The position numbers and the translations under genes were made by a program. From positions 4,032,001 to 4,096,000 of the forward strand of contig NZ_CP028923.1 in NCBI RefSeq assembly GCF_005166025.1: DNA of 64,000 bases, written 5' to 3'. Source of the DNA: Mangrovivirga cuniculi (GTDB lineage Bacteria; Bacteroidota; Bacteroidia; Cytophagales; Cyclobacteriaceae). Shown one piece after another: positions 37,112 to 46,624 of the stretch. The notes beneath the pieces are model-generated. The model made no database searches. It saw only the letters and a program-made list of their open reading frames with translations, and had not been told where the DNA came from. Numbering within the stretch: the first letter of the stretch is position 1; every line of letters starts with the position of its first letter.

Positions 37112-38318
37112 CTACCAGCTGTTGAAAGTTCTGTAATAAAATTCCCCTTTGATAGGAGGCAGAATAAAATTCAGGAGGCTTTTTCTTAATCAAAGAACTT
37201 AAATCATAATCTCCAGTTACGATCTCAATTAAAAATTCAGCTATTTTAGTTATTTGATCATGGTCTAAAGCCACTCCATATTTATCTTGTATTAAATTAA
37301 AAGTTTCACTATCCTTTGATGTTATTGCTAACACTGGCTTTCTTAAAACAATGTAATCCAATACTTTTGAGGGTAAAAAAACTTTATCAATTTCACTTTC
37401 AAATTTCTTATCAATCACCAAAAGCAAATCAGAATTACAATTTAAATCTTCACATTCTTTTTGAGTAATTACTCCCAGATAGTTTATGCAATCAAAATCA
37501 TATAATTCTATTTCCTTTTTTACTTCAGATTGTATATTCCCTGCAATATTAATTTTGATTTGCTTTAAAACATCAGGTTTATTTTGATGTATTAATTTTA
37601 AAGCCCTTAATATGGATGAAAAATTACGTTCTCCATATAAATTCCCAGTATATGATATCGTTATTTTATCTTTCTTTAAAGACTTTTCATTTTCTGACTG
37701 TAAGCATTCATCTTCATAAACATTTGGTATAACCAAAAATTTATTTTCATATTCAGAATATTTTTTACTATAAAATTCTTTTGTCAAATAAGTTGTAAAA
37801 GAGATTAAATCCGATTTTTTAATAATTTCCAATTCGGCTTTCCTTCTAAACTCATTTTTACTTGAATAAGGATTAAAATAAAAGGGATCACTAAAATGAG
37901 AAAACATAGGAACTTGAAAATACTCTTTTAATTTAAGTCCCAGCAATAGTGAGGAAAAAGGAGAAGCTCTTGCATATATGATATCCGGTTTAACATCAAT
38001 CTGCTTAATCACACTTTTCCATTTTTTGTAAAATAAAAAATCCGCATCAGGTCGGTTTAAAAAATCCCTGTCAACCTTCCCTGCTAAGAACCTTACATAT
38101 TTATTTAAATTAGTATGAACATGAATAACTTTATTAAGATCCTTCAAATAATGAGTTAAAGATGCATCAGTTTTTTTCCACCCCTCATTTAATGGCTTAG
38201 AAGTAACAAGGGTTACATTTCCAAATTTAGTAACCTCTGAAAGGAATCTTGCAACCTGTAAACTTTCCGCGCCTGTTTTTGGAGGTGCTGATACACTTAT
38301 AAATAATATATTCATCAA
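37098..38318 (-). CDS. GT4-type glycosyltransferase
   Basis: The 406-residue GT-B protein begins with ILFISVSAPPKTGAESLQVARFL, the N-terminal pattern of GT4-like enzymes. A HFSDPFYFNPY region and the donor-binding half with ISYTGNLYGERNFSSILRAL follow, then PSKVLDYIVLRKPVLAI. The exact acceptor and sugar are unknown. Its ends overlap both neighbours: 4 bp with the flippase gene and 14 bp with the downstream glycosyltransferase gene. This is the tight packing of one operon. Confidence 0.87.
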   Translation of the reverse strand: MMNILFISVSAPPKTGAESLQVARFLSEVTKFGNVTLVTSKPLNEGWKKTDASLTHYLKDLNKVIHVHTNLNKYVRFLAGKVDRDFLNRPDADFLFYKKWKSVIKQIDVKPDIIYARASPFSSLLLGLKLKEYFQVPMFSHFSDPFYFNPYSSKNEFRRKAELEIIKKSDLISFTTYLTKEFYSKKYSEYENKFLVIPNVYEDECLQSENEKSLKKDKITISYTGNLYGERNFSSILRALKLIHQNKPDVLKQIKINIAGNIQSEVKKEIELYDFDCINYLGVITQKECEDLNCNSDLLLVIDKKFESEIDKVFLPSKVLDYIVLRKPVLAITSKDSETFNLIQDKYGVALDHDQITKIAEFLIEIVTGDYDLSSLIKKKPPEFYSASYQRGILLQNFQQLVDEKG

Positions 38319-39694
38319 CTTGCCACTAAATAGTTTATTGCCAAAATAAATCCATAAACGAAAAATACAGTCAAAATAGATTTTAAGATTATGACTATAA
38401 TAGATTTAATAGAACTTCCTAAGAAACTAAATGTCATCCCAATTCCTGTCAAATATACCAGAATGTTTCCATAGGAATAATATTTCATTGACATCAGAAA
38501 TGATTGACTACTTAAAGACGAAAATAAAGCCAAAACAATAATGCATACCGAAATCACTTGATAAAAGAAAAATTCTTTTTCTTTTCTCTTGACTCTATAA
38601 ATAATTGAAATCGGTATAGCACATGTTTGTATGACAAAATACATTGACATTATAGATGCTACTTCGCCTGACGCTCTCCATTGGTCACCCAAAATTATTG
38701 AAAATATTTCCTCACCAAAAACAAATAAAACAGCAAATGGTACAGTTACGATATATAAAAGTTTAAAAAACAGATTTTCTGTTTGCTTCCTTAGACTTTT
38801 TTCAGCTTGTTCAACTTCTACTGCCTTTTTCAGAAAAACCGAAGCCACAGAATTTCCTAGAATATTCAATGGAATGATTAATAGACCGTTAGCCATTGAA
38901 TATAGACCAACATATTCAAGATTATAATAATGACTTAAAAAATATATCGGTATCTGTAAAATTAATGCCTGTAACCAATTAGCTGGGAGAGCAAAAAGTG
39001 GATATCTTTTATACTCTAATGCAACTGATTTAATTTGATCTATATTTATATTAGTTATAAGGAAATTAAACCTTCTCATCAATTGCTTTTTCAAAAGGAA
39101 TGAGATGAAAAATAATTTACCTACTAATTCGCCTATCAATATCCCAACCAAATTGAATGGTTTCATATATCCAATTAGAATGGCTGTAGACTTTCCGCCA
39201 AGAATTCCAAAAAACTTCGATTTTGAAATTGATTTAAACTCACTCAGACGTATTAACCAGCCATTTAATATTTGTATTAGGCCAGAAAAAAAAACTAATA
39301 CTGGAATAGTGTAAAGCCATAAATTATTTACCGGTAAAGAGACTTTCAAATATATAAACTTACCAAAAACCAATAAAACCAAGGAGATTATTACTGTGGT
39401 TACAGATAATGAGAATAAACAGATCTGTACTAGTCTTAAAAACTTATGATTTGATTTGGGCAAGACAATGGCATTGGTATAATTTAATGTAGATAACATT
39501 AGAACTACAGCCACAATTGAATTAATTATCGAAAATAAACCATATGCCTCGGGTGGGTATAGACGAGAAATTACTGGGGTTAGAAGAAATCCAATAACAA
39601 ACCCTAATCCATTTCCCGTTACAGTAACTAGTATCTGATTGAGAAATTGAGATGACTTAAGCTTTAGAAGAAGGCTTTTTATTGATTTCAACAT
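38315..39694 (-). CDS. Wzx-type polysaccharide/oligosaccharide flippase
   Basis: The 459-residue integral membrane protein has 12-14 hydrophobic helices and the MOP/Polysacc_synt opening (TVTGNGLGFVIGFLLTPVISRLYPPEAYGLF). It belongs to the family that flips lipid-linked repeat units across the inner membrane. It is adjacent to wecB and between glycosyltransferase genes. This supports a Wzx/Wzy-dependent route, with the polytopic protein at 44647-45984 as a possible polymerase. Confidence 0.9.
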   Translation of the reverse strand: MLKSIKSLLLKLKSSQFLNQILVTVTGNGLGFVIGFLLTPVISRLYPPEAYGLFSIINSIVAVVLMLSTLNYTNAIVLPKSNHKFLRLVQICLFSLSVTTVIISLVLLVFGKFIYLKVSLPVNNLWLYTIPVLVFFSGLIQILNGWLIRLSEFKSISKSKFFGILGGKSTAILIGYMKPFNLVGILIGELVGKLFFISFLLKKQLMRRFNFLITNINIDQIKSVALEYKRYPLFALPANWLQALILQIPIYFLSHYYNLEYVGLYSMANGLLIIPLNILGNSVASVFLKKAVEVEQAEKSLRKQTENLFFKLLYIVTVPFAVLFVFGEEIFSIILGDQWRASGEVASIMSMYFVIQTCAIPISIIYRVKRKEKEFFFYQVISVCIIVLALFSSLSSQSFLMSMKYYSYGNILVYLTGIGMTFSFLGSSIKSIIVIILKSILTVFFVYGFILAINYLVAS

Positions 39695-40834
39695 TCAAAA
39701 ATCAAATTTCAGGATATCTTCAATTATTCTTTTAGACGCTTTGCCATCGCCATAAGGATTTAGTTTTTCAGACATTGCAGCATAGTATCTTTTATTTGAT
39801 AATAAATTCTGAACTTCTTTAATTATTAAATCAGTGTTGGTTCCTACTATTTTAACTGTTCCACTCGTTACTGCTTCGGGCCTTTCTGTTTTTTCTCGCA
39901 TGACAAGTACAGGTATCCCTAAGCTTGGAGCTTCCTCTTGGACACCGCCTGAATCTGTGAGTATTATAAATGATTTAGACATTAAAAATATAAAAGAACT
40001 GTAATCCAATGGTGGGATTAAATGGACATTTTCGAGGTCACTCAAATGTTTGTGAACAACTTTTTTAACATTTGGATTTAAGTGAACAGGATAAATAATT
40101 TCTAACTCTGAATTATTTAGTGCCAATTGTCTTAATGCAGAACAAATTGAAATAAATCCCTCTCCAAAATTCTCTCTTCGGTGCCCTGTTACTAATAAAT
40201 ATTTTTTTTCATTATTTTCTACTAAACTAAGTATATCTTCTCCTATTGAGATACCCCCACTTTCAACCCTTTCTAACACATAAAATAAGGCGTCAATTAC
40301 AGTATTTCCTGTTATTTTAATTTTACTTTTATCAATATTTTCTGACAAAAGGTTTTCTTGAGAGTTTATAGTTGGAGCATAATTTTTGTATGCTATTGAA
40401 GAAATAATTTTTCGGTTTACCTCTTCTGGAAATGGAGCATAAATGTCATTAGTTCTTAATCCTGCCTCTACGTGGCCGACTTTTATTTTATTATAAAAAC
40501 CAGCCAATGCACCCCCCATTGCCGTAGTAGTATCCCCATGAACCAAAATCAAATCATATCTTTCCTTTTGAAATAAATCATCTAACATTGATACAACTTT
40601 TGAAGTTATACCTGCTAAAGTTTGATTGGATCTCATTATATCTAAAGAATGATCCACCTCAATATCAAACAATTTAGTTACATGATCCAACAACTCTTTA
40701 TGTTGACCAGTTGAAATGACCGTTGTTTGTATATTTTCTTCGGCTTTAAGTGCGTGAATAACAGGGGCCATTTTTATTGCCTCTGGCCGAGTACCAATAA
40801 TTACAGCAACTTTTTTAAGGGGGATTTTTAACAT
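39695..40834 (-). CDS. wecB: UDP-N-acetylglucosamine 2-epimerase, non-hydrolysing
   Basis: The enzyme interconverts UDP-GlcNAc and UDP-ManNAc. At 379 residues it has normal size. Signatures are VIIGTRPEAIKMAPVI, GHVEAGLRT, PFPEEVNRK, ITGNTVIDALF, VTGHRRENFG, and LTDSGGVQEEAPSLGIPVLVMR split by family spacing. It begins the minus-strand part of the locus below the intergenic gap at 40835-41061. The stop directly abuts the flippase gene. ManNAc-derived sugars in the polymer are therefore likely. Confidence 0.95.
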   Translation of the reverse strand: MLKIPLKKVAVIIGTRPEAIKMAPVIHALKAEENIQTTVISTGQHKELLDHVTKLFDIEVDHSLDIMRSNQTLAGITSKVVSMLDDLFQKERYDLILVHGDTTTAMGGALAGFYNKIKVGHVEAGLRTNDIYAPFPEEVNRKIISSIAYKNYAPTINSQENLLSENIDKSKIKITGNTVIDALFYVLERVESGGISIGEDILSLVENNEKKYLLVTGHRRENFGEGFISICSALRQLALNNSELEIIYPVHLNPNVKKVVHKHLSDLENVHLIPPLDYSSFIFLMSKSFIILTDSGGVQEEAPSLGIPVLVMREKTERPEAVTSGTVKIVGTNTDLIIKEVQNLLSNKRYYAAMSEKLNPYGDGKASKRIIEDILKFDF

Positions 40835-41061
40835 AAAATATTCAATTCTAAAATAACAACACTTCTCCTTTAAGCCTGCAAAAATTAATATTTATTTAAA
40901 TTGAGCATAAAAAGAGAATTTAAATCTAAATTAAAATATGTGAATGCGATAATTTTACTTTTGAAAAAGAGTGTAATAATTTGTTTTAAGCCAAATTTTA
41001 TAATTTCCATACTTTTATAAACTCCAATAGAAGCAAAAATTAAGCTCAGGATATATTTATT

Positions 41062-42138
41062 ATGAAGAGGTTAGAAATATTAGACTACAGTAGATTTTTT
41101 GCTGCAATATTTGTATTACTATTTCACTACACGTTTAATGGAATTACAAATGGAAAGATACAATCAATTAGTCACATTCCATGGTTAATTGATTTTACAA
41201 AATATGGTTATTTGGGTGTAGAGCTTTTTTTCATGATTAGTGGATTTGTTATATACATTTCTTCTAAAGAAAAAAGTCCAATCTCATTTTCAATAAACCG
41301 TGCCACCAGACTTTATCCAACTTATTGGTTTGCTGTATTGCTTACTTCATTTTTTGCATTTTTCCTGGGCGGTGAATTAATGTCGGTAACTGTAACACAA
41401 ATTTTATCCAATTTAACAATGTTACAGTCATTCTTAGAAATTGAGCATATAGATGGAGTTTATTGGACCTTAATATTCGAAATCAAATTCTATTTTGCTT
41501 TTTTTATATTGCTTTTACTTGGCTTGCAGAAATTTTTAAAATATATATTCATTTGCTGGCCTTTACTTTTTTGTACTGCTTTATTCTTTGGTAAAGAATC
41601 TATTATTTATTTAGGGGAATATTACTATTTCTTTTGTGCTGGTGCACTGTTTGGAATAATTAAAGAGAATAATAAGGAATGGAGCGCCATTTTAAGTTTA
41701 ATCATTACTTACTTCTTTTGTATTTACTTTTCTATCAGTAAATCCATGGAATTATCTCAAATTAAAGAAACCTTTTATTCGCAGCTTATTACAGGAACAA
41801 TAATTTCTTCATTTTTTATACTATTCATTATTCAGAATCTTAATAAAGTTCAAAATTTAAAACTACCGTATTCTAAAACTGCTGGAGGTCTTACATACTC
41901 TTTATATCTAATACATGCTCATATTGGCTATATGCTAATTAATTATTTCGCTAATGATACTAATTTAGTACTAGCATATATCTTGATATTTTTAACTATT
42001 ATAGCAATCTCATTTTTTATCCATAAAGTAATTGAAATTAAGCTTCATAATTATTGGAAATCCTTTTTCAGCTATTTAATCGGAAGTTTTAGTCGTTTAA
42101 AAAAGTATTACTCAAACCCAGCAAAAGAAAGGTATTAA
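41062..42138 (+). CDS. OafA/YrhL-type acyltransferase 3 family membrane protein
   Basis: The 358-residue protein has about ten membrane helices and the acyltransferase-3 opening: LDYSRFFAAIFVLLFHYTF with the catalytic-type histidine, then GVELFFMISGFVIY and RLYPTYW. These enzymes O-acylate surface polysaccharides or lipids from a cytoplasmic acyl donor. It is transcribed on the plus strand, opposite to the surrounding genes, and is the first of two plus-strand genes in the locus. The 227 bp before it and 200 bp after it are AT-rich without recognisable elements. Confidence 0.9.
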   Translation: MKRLEILDYSRFFAAIFVLLFHYTFNGITNGKIQSISHIPWLIDFTKYGYLGVELFFMISGFVIYISSKEKSPISFSINRATRLYPTYWFAVLLTSFFAFFLGGELMSVTVTQILSNLTMLQSFLEIEHIDGVYWTLIFEIKFYFAFFILLLLGLQKFLKYIFICWPLLFCTALFFGKESIIYLGEYYYFFCAGALFGIIKENNKEWSAILSLIITYFFCIYFSISKSMELSQIKETFYSQLITGTIISSFFILFIIQNLNKVQNLKLPYSKTAGGLTYSLYLIHAHIGYMLINYFANDTNLVLAYILIFLTIIAISFFIHKVIEIKLHNYWKSFFSYLIGSFSRLKKYYSNPAKERY

Positions 42139-42338
42139 AATAATCTTAGTTTTACAGAAAAGAATTAATCATCGCTTAAAACCTTTCACCAAATTAAAGA
42201 CCAATATAAGTCTTAATTCCTATAAGTGTAATATGCAAATAACTCTAGATTAATAAAATGAAGTTTATGAATCAAAAATGATATATAACTTTTAAATTTC
42301 ATCCAAGAATTAATTCTAAGTTGAGATATAAAAAATAA

Positions 42339-43435
42339 ATGATCAAAAAAGATAACTCCAGATCCTACGAAAGAAATATTCTGTTTTTAACACCCTATCC
42401 ATTTAACGAAGCACCTTCACAACGCTTCAGGTTTGAACAATACTTCAACTATCTCAATCAAAAAGGAATTAAATACAGACAAAACACTTTTTTTCTGAAA
42501 AAGGATGGAAAAACCTTTATTCTTCAGGTAATATTCTTTTAAAAGTGTTTTATACTCTTTCTGGCTTTCTAAGTCGTTTTGTTACCCTCTTCAGCATTTC
42601 AAAGTATAACTACATTTTCATTCATCGCGAAGCAACACCTTTAGGTCCTCCATGGTTTGAATATATTGCATCAAATATTCTCAATAAAAAAATCATCTAC
42701 GATTTCGATGATGCTATCTGGTTGCCTGACAAATCTGAGGTAAACAAATTAGGCCAATTATTAAAAAATCCGGGCAAGGTTAAATTAATATGTAAATGGT
42801 CTTATAAAATTTCTGTTGGGAACAAATATCTTGCTGAATTCGCATCTCAGCACAACCAAAATGTAGTCATTATTCCTACAACTTTAGATACAGAATACCA
42901 TAAACCTGTATCACTCTCAAAAGCAAAAGATATTGTAACTGTAGGCTGGACCGGAACACATTCAACTATCAAATATTTATTTCCGCTTTTCCCTGTCATC
43001 AAAGAGTTACAGCAAGATCTATCTTTTGATTTTTTGGTTATCTGCAATATAGATCCGGAGCCTGATATTAGTAATTACAAATTTATTAAATGGGCTAAAG
43101 CCACTGAAATTAAAGATCTTAATCACATAGACATTGGAATCATGCCTCTAACAGATGATCCATGGAGCCGGGGTAAATGTGGTTTCAAGGCTCTACAATA
43201 TCTTTCTCTTGGAAAACCAGCTGTGGTTTCTCCGATAGGAGTTAATAAGGAAATAATTACTCATGGAAAAGAAGGATTTTTTGCGAATAACCAAAGTGAA
43301 TGGAAAGACTATATTTCAGAACTTATACAAAATTCAGAATTGAGAATAAAAACCGGGAAAAAAGGTGTTGAAAAGGTAAAAAGTAAATATTCAGTTATTG
43401 CTAATAAAGAAAGGTTTTTAAGTCTTTTCACCTAA
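42339..43435 (+). pseudogene. Glycosyltransferase, frameshifted near residue 50
   Basis: The first frame gives RNILFLTPYPFNEAPSQRFRFEQY, typical of the N-terminus of GT4-like enzymes, and stops at 42542. In the next frame the sequence passes from SEKGWKNLYSSGN directly into KVFYTLSGFLSRFV and on to 43435. One added T in the T7 run at 42488-42494 gives 365 residues. The C-terminal half has IIYDFDDAIW, VGWTGTHSTIKYL and GFKALQYLSLGKPAVVSP. The role is sugar transfer in polysaccharide synthesis; specificity is unknown. The ATG at 42339 has no strong ribosome site, as is usual here. Confidence 0.82.
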
Positions 43436-43617
43436 ATATCACTTTACTAATACAATAACCTAAGAACATAAAAATCAATATTATTGAAACATTAAATGTT
43501 GTAAGGGTGATCCATTATATGGTAAATATCTAAAGGTGATCTCATTATTTCAATCCTCTAACCAAGCTTCAGGAAGTTTCTCCTCAATTTCTATATTTTC
43601 AAATTTAGGAGTGCTTC

Positions 43618-44550
43618 TTACTCCTTCTTTTTTACCCAGTCTGCCATTTCTTTTAAACCTGCTTCCAGGGTAATAAGTGAATCTTGATCAATACCAAAAA
43701 CTTTTTCCGCTTTTTCATGATCAGCATATGCGTGAACTACTTCATTTCTGGTTTCTAAATTTCGAATTTCTCCATCAATACCCATTACTTTCATAACTGT
43801 ATCAGCAAGTTCCTTCACACTATATTCAGTGTCCCCACCGATATTAAATATTTCGTTATATGCTTCTTTTATATTAACGCAATTGGCTATATGAGGTGCT
43901 ACATCATCAATATGACTAAAGGCCCTGGTTTGGCTACCGTCTCCAAAAATTGTTAATGGGATATCCTGAAGTAATTGATTCATGAATATACCTATCACAT
44001 TTCTATATCTGTCACCAATATTTTGCATAGGACCATAGACATTGTGTGGTCTGAAAATCACATATTCTAAGCCAAACATCTTGTATGCTGCTTTAAGATC
44101 CATTTCGATGGCATATTTAGCTACTCCATAAGGATCTTCAGGCTGTGGAGTGGCAGTTTCAGTCATTGGTACTACTTGTGAACCATAAACAGCAATTGAA
44201 GAGGTAAAAACAAAACACTTTACCTTATTTTTAACCGAAGCATTAATCAAATTCACGCTTCCGATAAGATTATTATTATAATTAAACCTTCTTATAAAAT
44301 GACTTAATCCTTCAGCAGCATAAGCAGCTAAATGATACACATAATCAAATTTATATTTACTAAATAATTTATTGACCAATTTATAATCACAAATTGAACC
44401 CTTCATGAATGTTGCTCGAGAGTTGATATTTTGTTCAAATCCTACACTAAGGTCATCAAGGACAATTACCTCATGGCCCAACTGCCATAAACTATTCACA
44501 ACATGTGAACCAATAAAACCTGCACCTCCGGTTACTAATGATATTGCCAT
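43618..44550 (-). CDS. NAD-dependent sugar epimerase/dehydratase (extended SDR)
   Basis: The 310-residue protein has the NAD loop TGGAGFIGSHV at residues 7-17, the serine in TSSIAVYG, and the catalytic Tyr-Lys in DPYGVAKYAIE. A sugar-nucleotide region follows with RPHNVYGP and FGDGSQTRAFSHIDD. It is most like UDP-glucose/UDP-GlcNAc 4-epimerases. It probably makes an activated sugar for the polysaccharide. It stands about 97 bp downstream of the polytopic membrane protein gene. Confidence 0.9.
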   Translation of the reverse strand: MAISLVTGGAGFIGSHVVNSLWQLGHEVIVLDDLSVGFEQNINSRATFMKGSICDYKLVNKLFSKYKFDYVYHLAAYAAEGLSHFIRRFNYNNNLIGSVNLINASVKNKVKCFVFTSSIAVYGSQVVPMTETATPQPEDPYGVAKYAIEMDLKAAYKMFGLEYVIFRPHNVYGPMQNIGDRYRNVIGIFMNQLLQDIPLTIFGDGSQTRAFSHIDDVAPHIANCVNIKEAYNEIFNIGGDTEYSVKELADTVMKVMGIDGEIRNLETRNEVVHAYADHEKAEKVFGIDQDSLITLEAGLKEMADWVKKKE

Positions 44551-44646
44551 TAAAAAGTCATTTCAGTGAAAAAACTAAGTCAATTCGATTCTTAATACTC
44601 AATACTATTTAGTAAAACTATCAAATATTTATACCGATTAACTTTT

Positions 44647-45984
44647 TTAATATTTCATAAAAGCCAATTTTTTATCAAATTTTCTTACCTCCTGATAATA
44701 CCAGATTATCAACAATCCAAGTACGTAAAACGGAAGCAGAGGAATACGATATCTTGAGAGAGTCCCAAAATTAAAAGTTGATATACCAGTTGCGAAGGCA
44801 AATCCAAAAGAAAATGCCAGGCAAAATAATACCTCCGGTCGTTTCAAATTAATTATCATCTCCTTAATACCTGTCCTGGTAAAAATATAAAGCGTAAAAA
44901 GCATCATACCCAAACTTTCTATCATCGAAAGAACCATAAGTGGGTTTCTCACCTCCCAGGGATATGGTCTAAATAACGCGACATTTATTGCTTGAGGCGC
45001 AAGCCTAAACATGCTTTCCCAGGTACCATCCAGCTCACCCAAATCATACGTCGAACCTGCTCCTCGACCTGTCCAAAATGCTATATCATAAGCCTGAACC
45101 TGAACAGTTTCCGCTATGTTTTCAAGCTTATATTTTTTATTTTGTTCCCCTACTATGATCATGGCATAATAAGATCCAACTAACAAAACACTACCGATAA
45201 AAGGCATAGCCAACGCTTTAATCAGGGGATCTTTAATTTTACCTATATTTCTACTTGTCCACCATAATAATAAGCACGGCACAGCAATTAGAAAAATATA
45301 AATCTTCACGTAAAATAAAGTGTAGGCTGATAAAATAGCCAATAATATTAACCACAAGCTTCTTCTTTTCTGAATAAAGAACTCAATAAAGAAGTAAACT
45401 AACCAGCACAGCGCAGCCAATGTAATTGTATCTTTTAATATCCCAGAACCCCAAAAAACTATGGATGGAATAAATAACACTGCGTATGCTATATACCTTC
45501 TAATTGCAGGAAACAATCTTGAAAAAGCCCTGTACATCATCCAGTGGCTCAAAAAAGCTATAAAGGCAAAACAAAAAGCAGTTCCCACATAACTTCCGAA
45601 AGTAAATGTATCAAATAAAGCGGCGGCTCTAACTACAAAATAAGATGCAGAATCTCTAAAAACCCAGATATTCCTGGCATATTCAAATGACTTAGGCAAA
45701 TATTCACCCGGTTGTGTCATCAATTGCCACCAAATTACCGGATCATCAAAAAGCGAGGACCATATGATTCGACTTCCATGTCTGTGGAATGTAAATGTAT
45801 CGCCTCCTCCATAATAAAAATCATATAGCAAACCCAAACCCAGGGCTCCGAATAATCTCAACAATAAAGCGGGAAAAAAATACTTTCGATCTTCTTTTTG
45901 AGTCACATTCCTCCTGATCATCCATGCTATCGAAAGGATAATAATCAGAAATAATGGACCGATGAGAAAATCTTTAAATTGCAT
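44647..45984 (-). CDS. Polytopic membrane protein of the polysaccharide locus, candidate Wzy polymerase
   Basis: The 445-residue protein has roughly 10-12 hydrophobic helices and a long polar loop around residues 260-310 (WTGRGAGSTYDLGELDG). The last helices carry SRYRIPLLPFY, as in many membrane glycosyltransferases and Wzy-like proteins. No family was recognised with certainty. The locus has a Wzx flippase but no obvious polymerase, so this is the best candidate; that is inference from context. Its start abuts the NeuD/PglD-type gene (1-bp overlap). Confidence 0.65.
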   Translation of the reverse strand: MQFKDFLIGPLFLIIILSIAWMIRRNVTQKEDRKYFFPALLLRLFGALGLGLLYDFYYGGGDTFTFHRHGSRIIWSSLFDDPVIWWQLMTQPGEYLPKSFEYARNIWVFRDSASYFVVRAAALFDTFTFGSYVGTAFCFAFIAFLSHWMMYRAFSRLFPAIRRYIAYAVLFIPSIVFWGSGILKDTITLAALCWLVYFFIEFFIQKRRSLWLILLAILSAYTLFYVKIYIFLIAVPCLLLWWTSRNIGKIKDPLIKALAMPFIGSVLLVGSYYAMIIVGEQNKKYKLENIAETVQVQAYDIAFWTGRGAGSTYDLGELDGTWESMFRLAPQAINVALFRPYPWEVRNPLMVLSMIESLGMMLFTLYIFTRTGIKEMIINLKRPEVLFCLAFSFGFAFATGISTFNFGTLSRYRIPLLPFYVLGLLIIWYYQEVRKFDKKLAFMKY

Positions 45985-46616
45985 CAGCTTACTTTTTTAG
46001 CAGGCGCCCCAATATAAACGCCAGATTTGGTGATGTTTTTGTGAACGTAACTTGAAGCTCCAACAACTGTATCTTTACTGATTTCTACACATTGAGCAGT
46101 TCTTGCTCCACTACCCAGGAAAGATCCGTCTCCTAGAATAGCTTCCCCATTTAAAAACGCCCCCGTAGATATGTGGCAGTGTGATCCTGTGAAAGCATCA
46201 TGTTCAACCACAGCATTTGTGTTAATGATATTGTTAATCCCTACCTTTGCTGCGGCATTAATAATCGCTCCATGCATTATAACAGAACCTTCTCCAATCT
46301 TAGCATGTTTGCTCACATGTGCATTCGGAGAAATTATAACCGGTAGATTCGCTCCGAGTTTTTTTAATTCCTTATAAAACTTAATTCTGATTTTTGCGGA
46401 ATTGATCTGACCGATAGTAATCAAAAAGTTGTTATATTTTTTTACCAATTCCGGTATATCTGTGTCCTTTCCAGAAATTTCATAATTCAATATTTGATCA
46501 CCTAACTTTTCTTCTACATCAAGTATTTCGGCGATTTCATATCTTCCCTGGCTTTCAATTACATCAATGACAGAACGGCAATGCCCACCCCCACCGATCA
46601 AAACAATTTTTTCCAT
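45984..46616 (-). CDS. NeuD/PglD-type sugar O-/N-acyltransferase
   Basis: The 210-residue protein has an N-terminal Rossmann-like nucleotide-sugar domain (IVLIGGGGHCRSVIDVI) and a left-handed beta-helix of hexapeptide repeats (about 95-205). The latter has the catalytic-type NAVVEHDAFTGSHCHIS segment and a terminal GAPAK. Members acetylate amino sugars such as bacillosamine or sialic acid. With the DegT-type aminotransferase two genes upstream it would complete synthesis of an acetylated amino sugar. Confidence 0.9.
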   Translation of the reverse strand: MEKIVLIGGGGHCRSVIDVIESQGRYEIAEILDVEEKLGDQILNYEISGKDTDIPELVKKYNNFLITIGQINSAKIRIKFYKELKKLGANLPVIISPNAHVSKHAKIGEGSVIMHGAIINAAAKVGINNIINTNAVVEHDAFTGSHCHISTGAFLNGEAILGDGSFLGSGARTAQCVEISKDTVVGASSYVHKNITKSGVYIGAPAKKVS

Positions 46617-46624
46617 ATGGGAAA

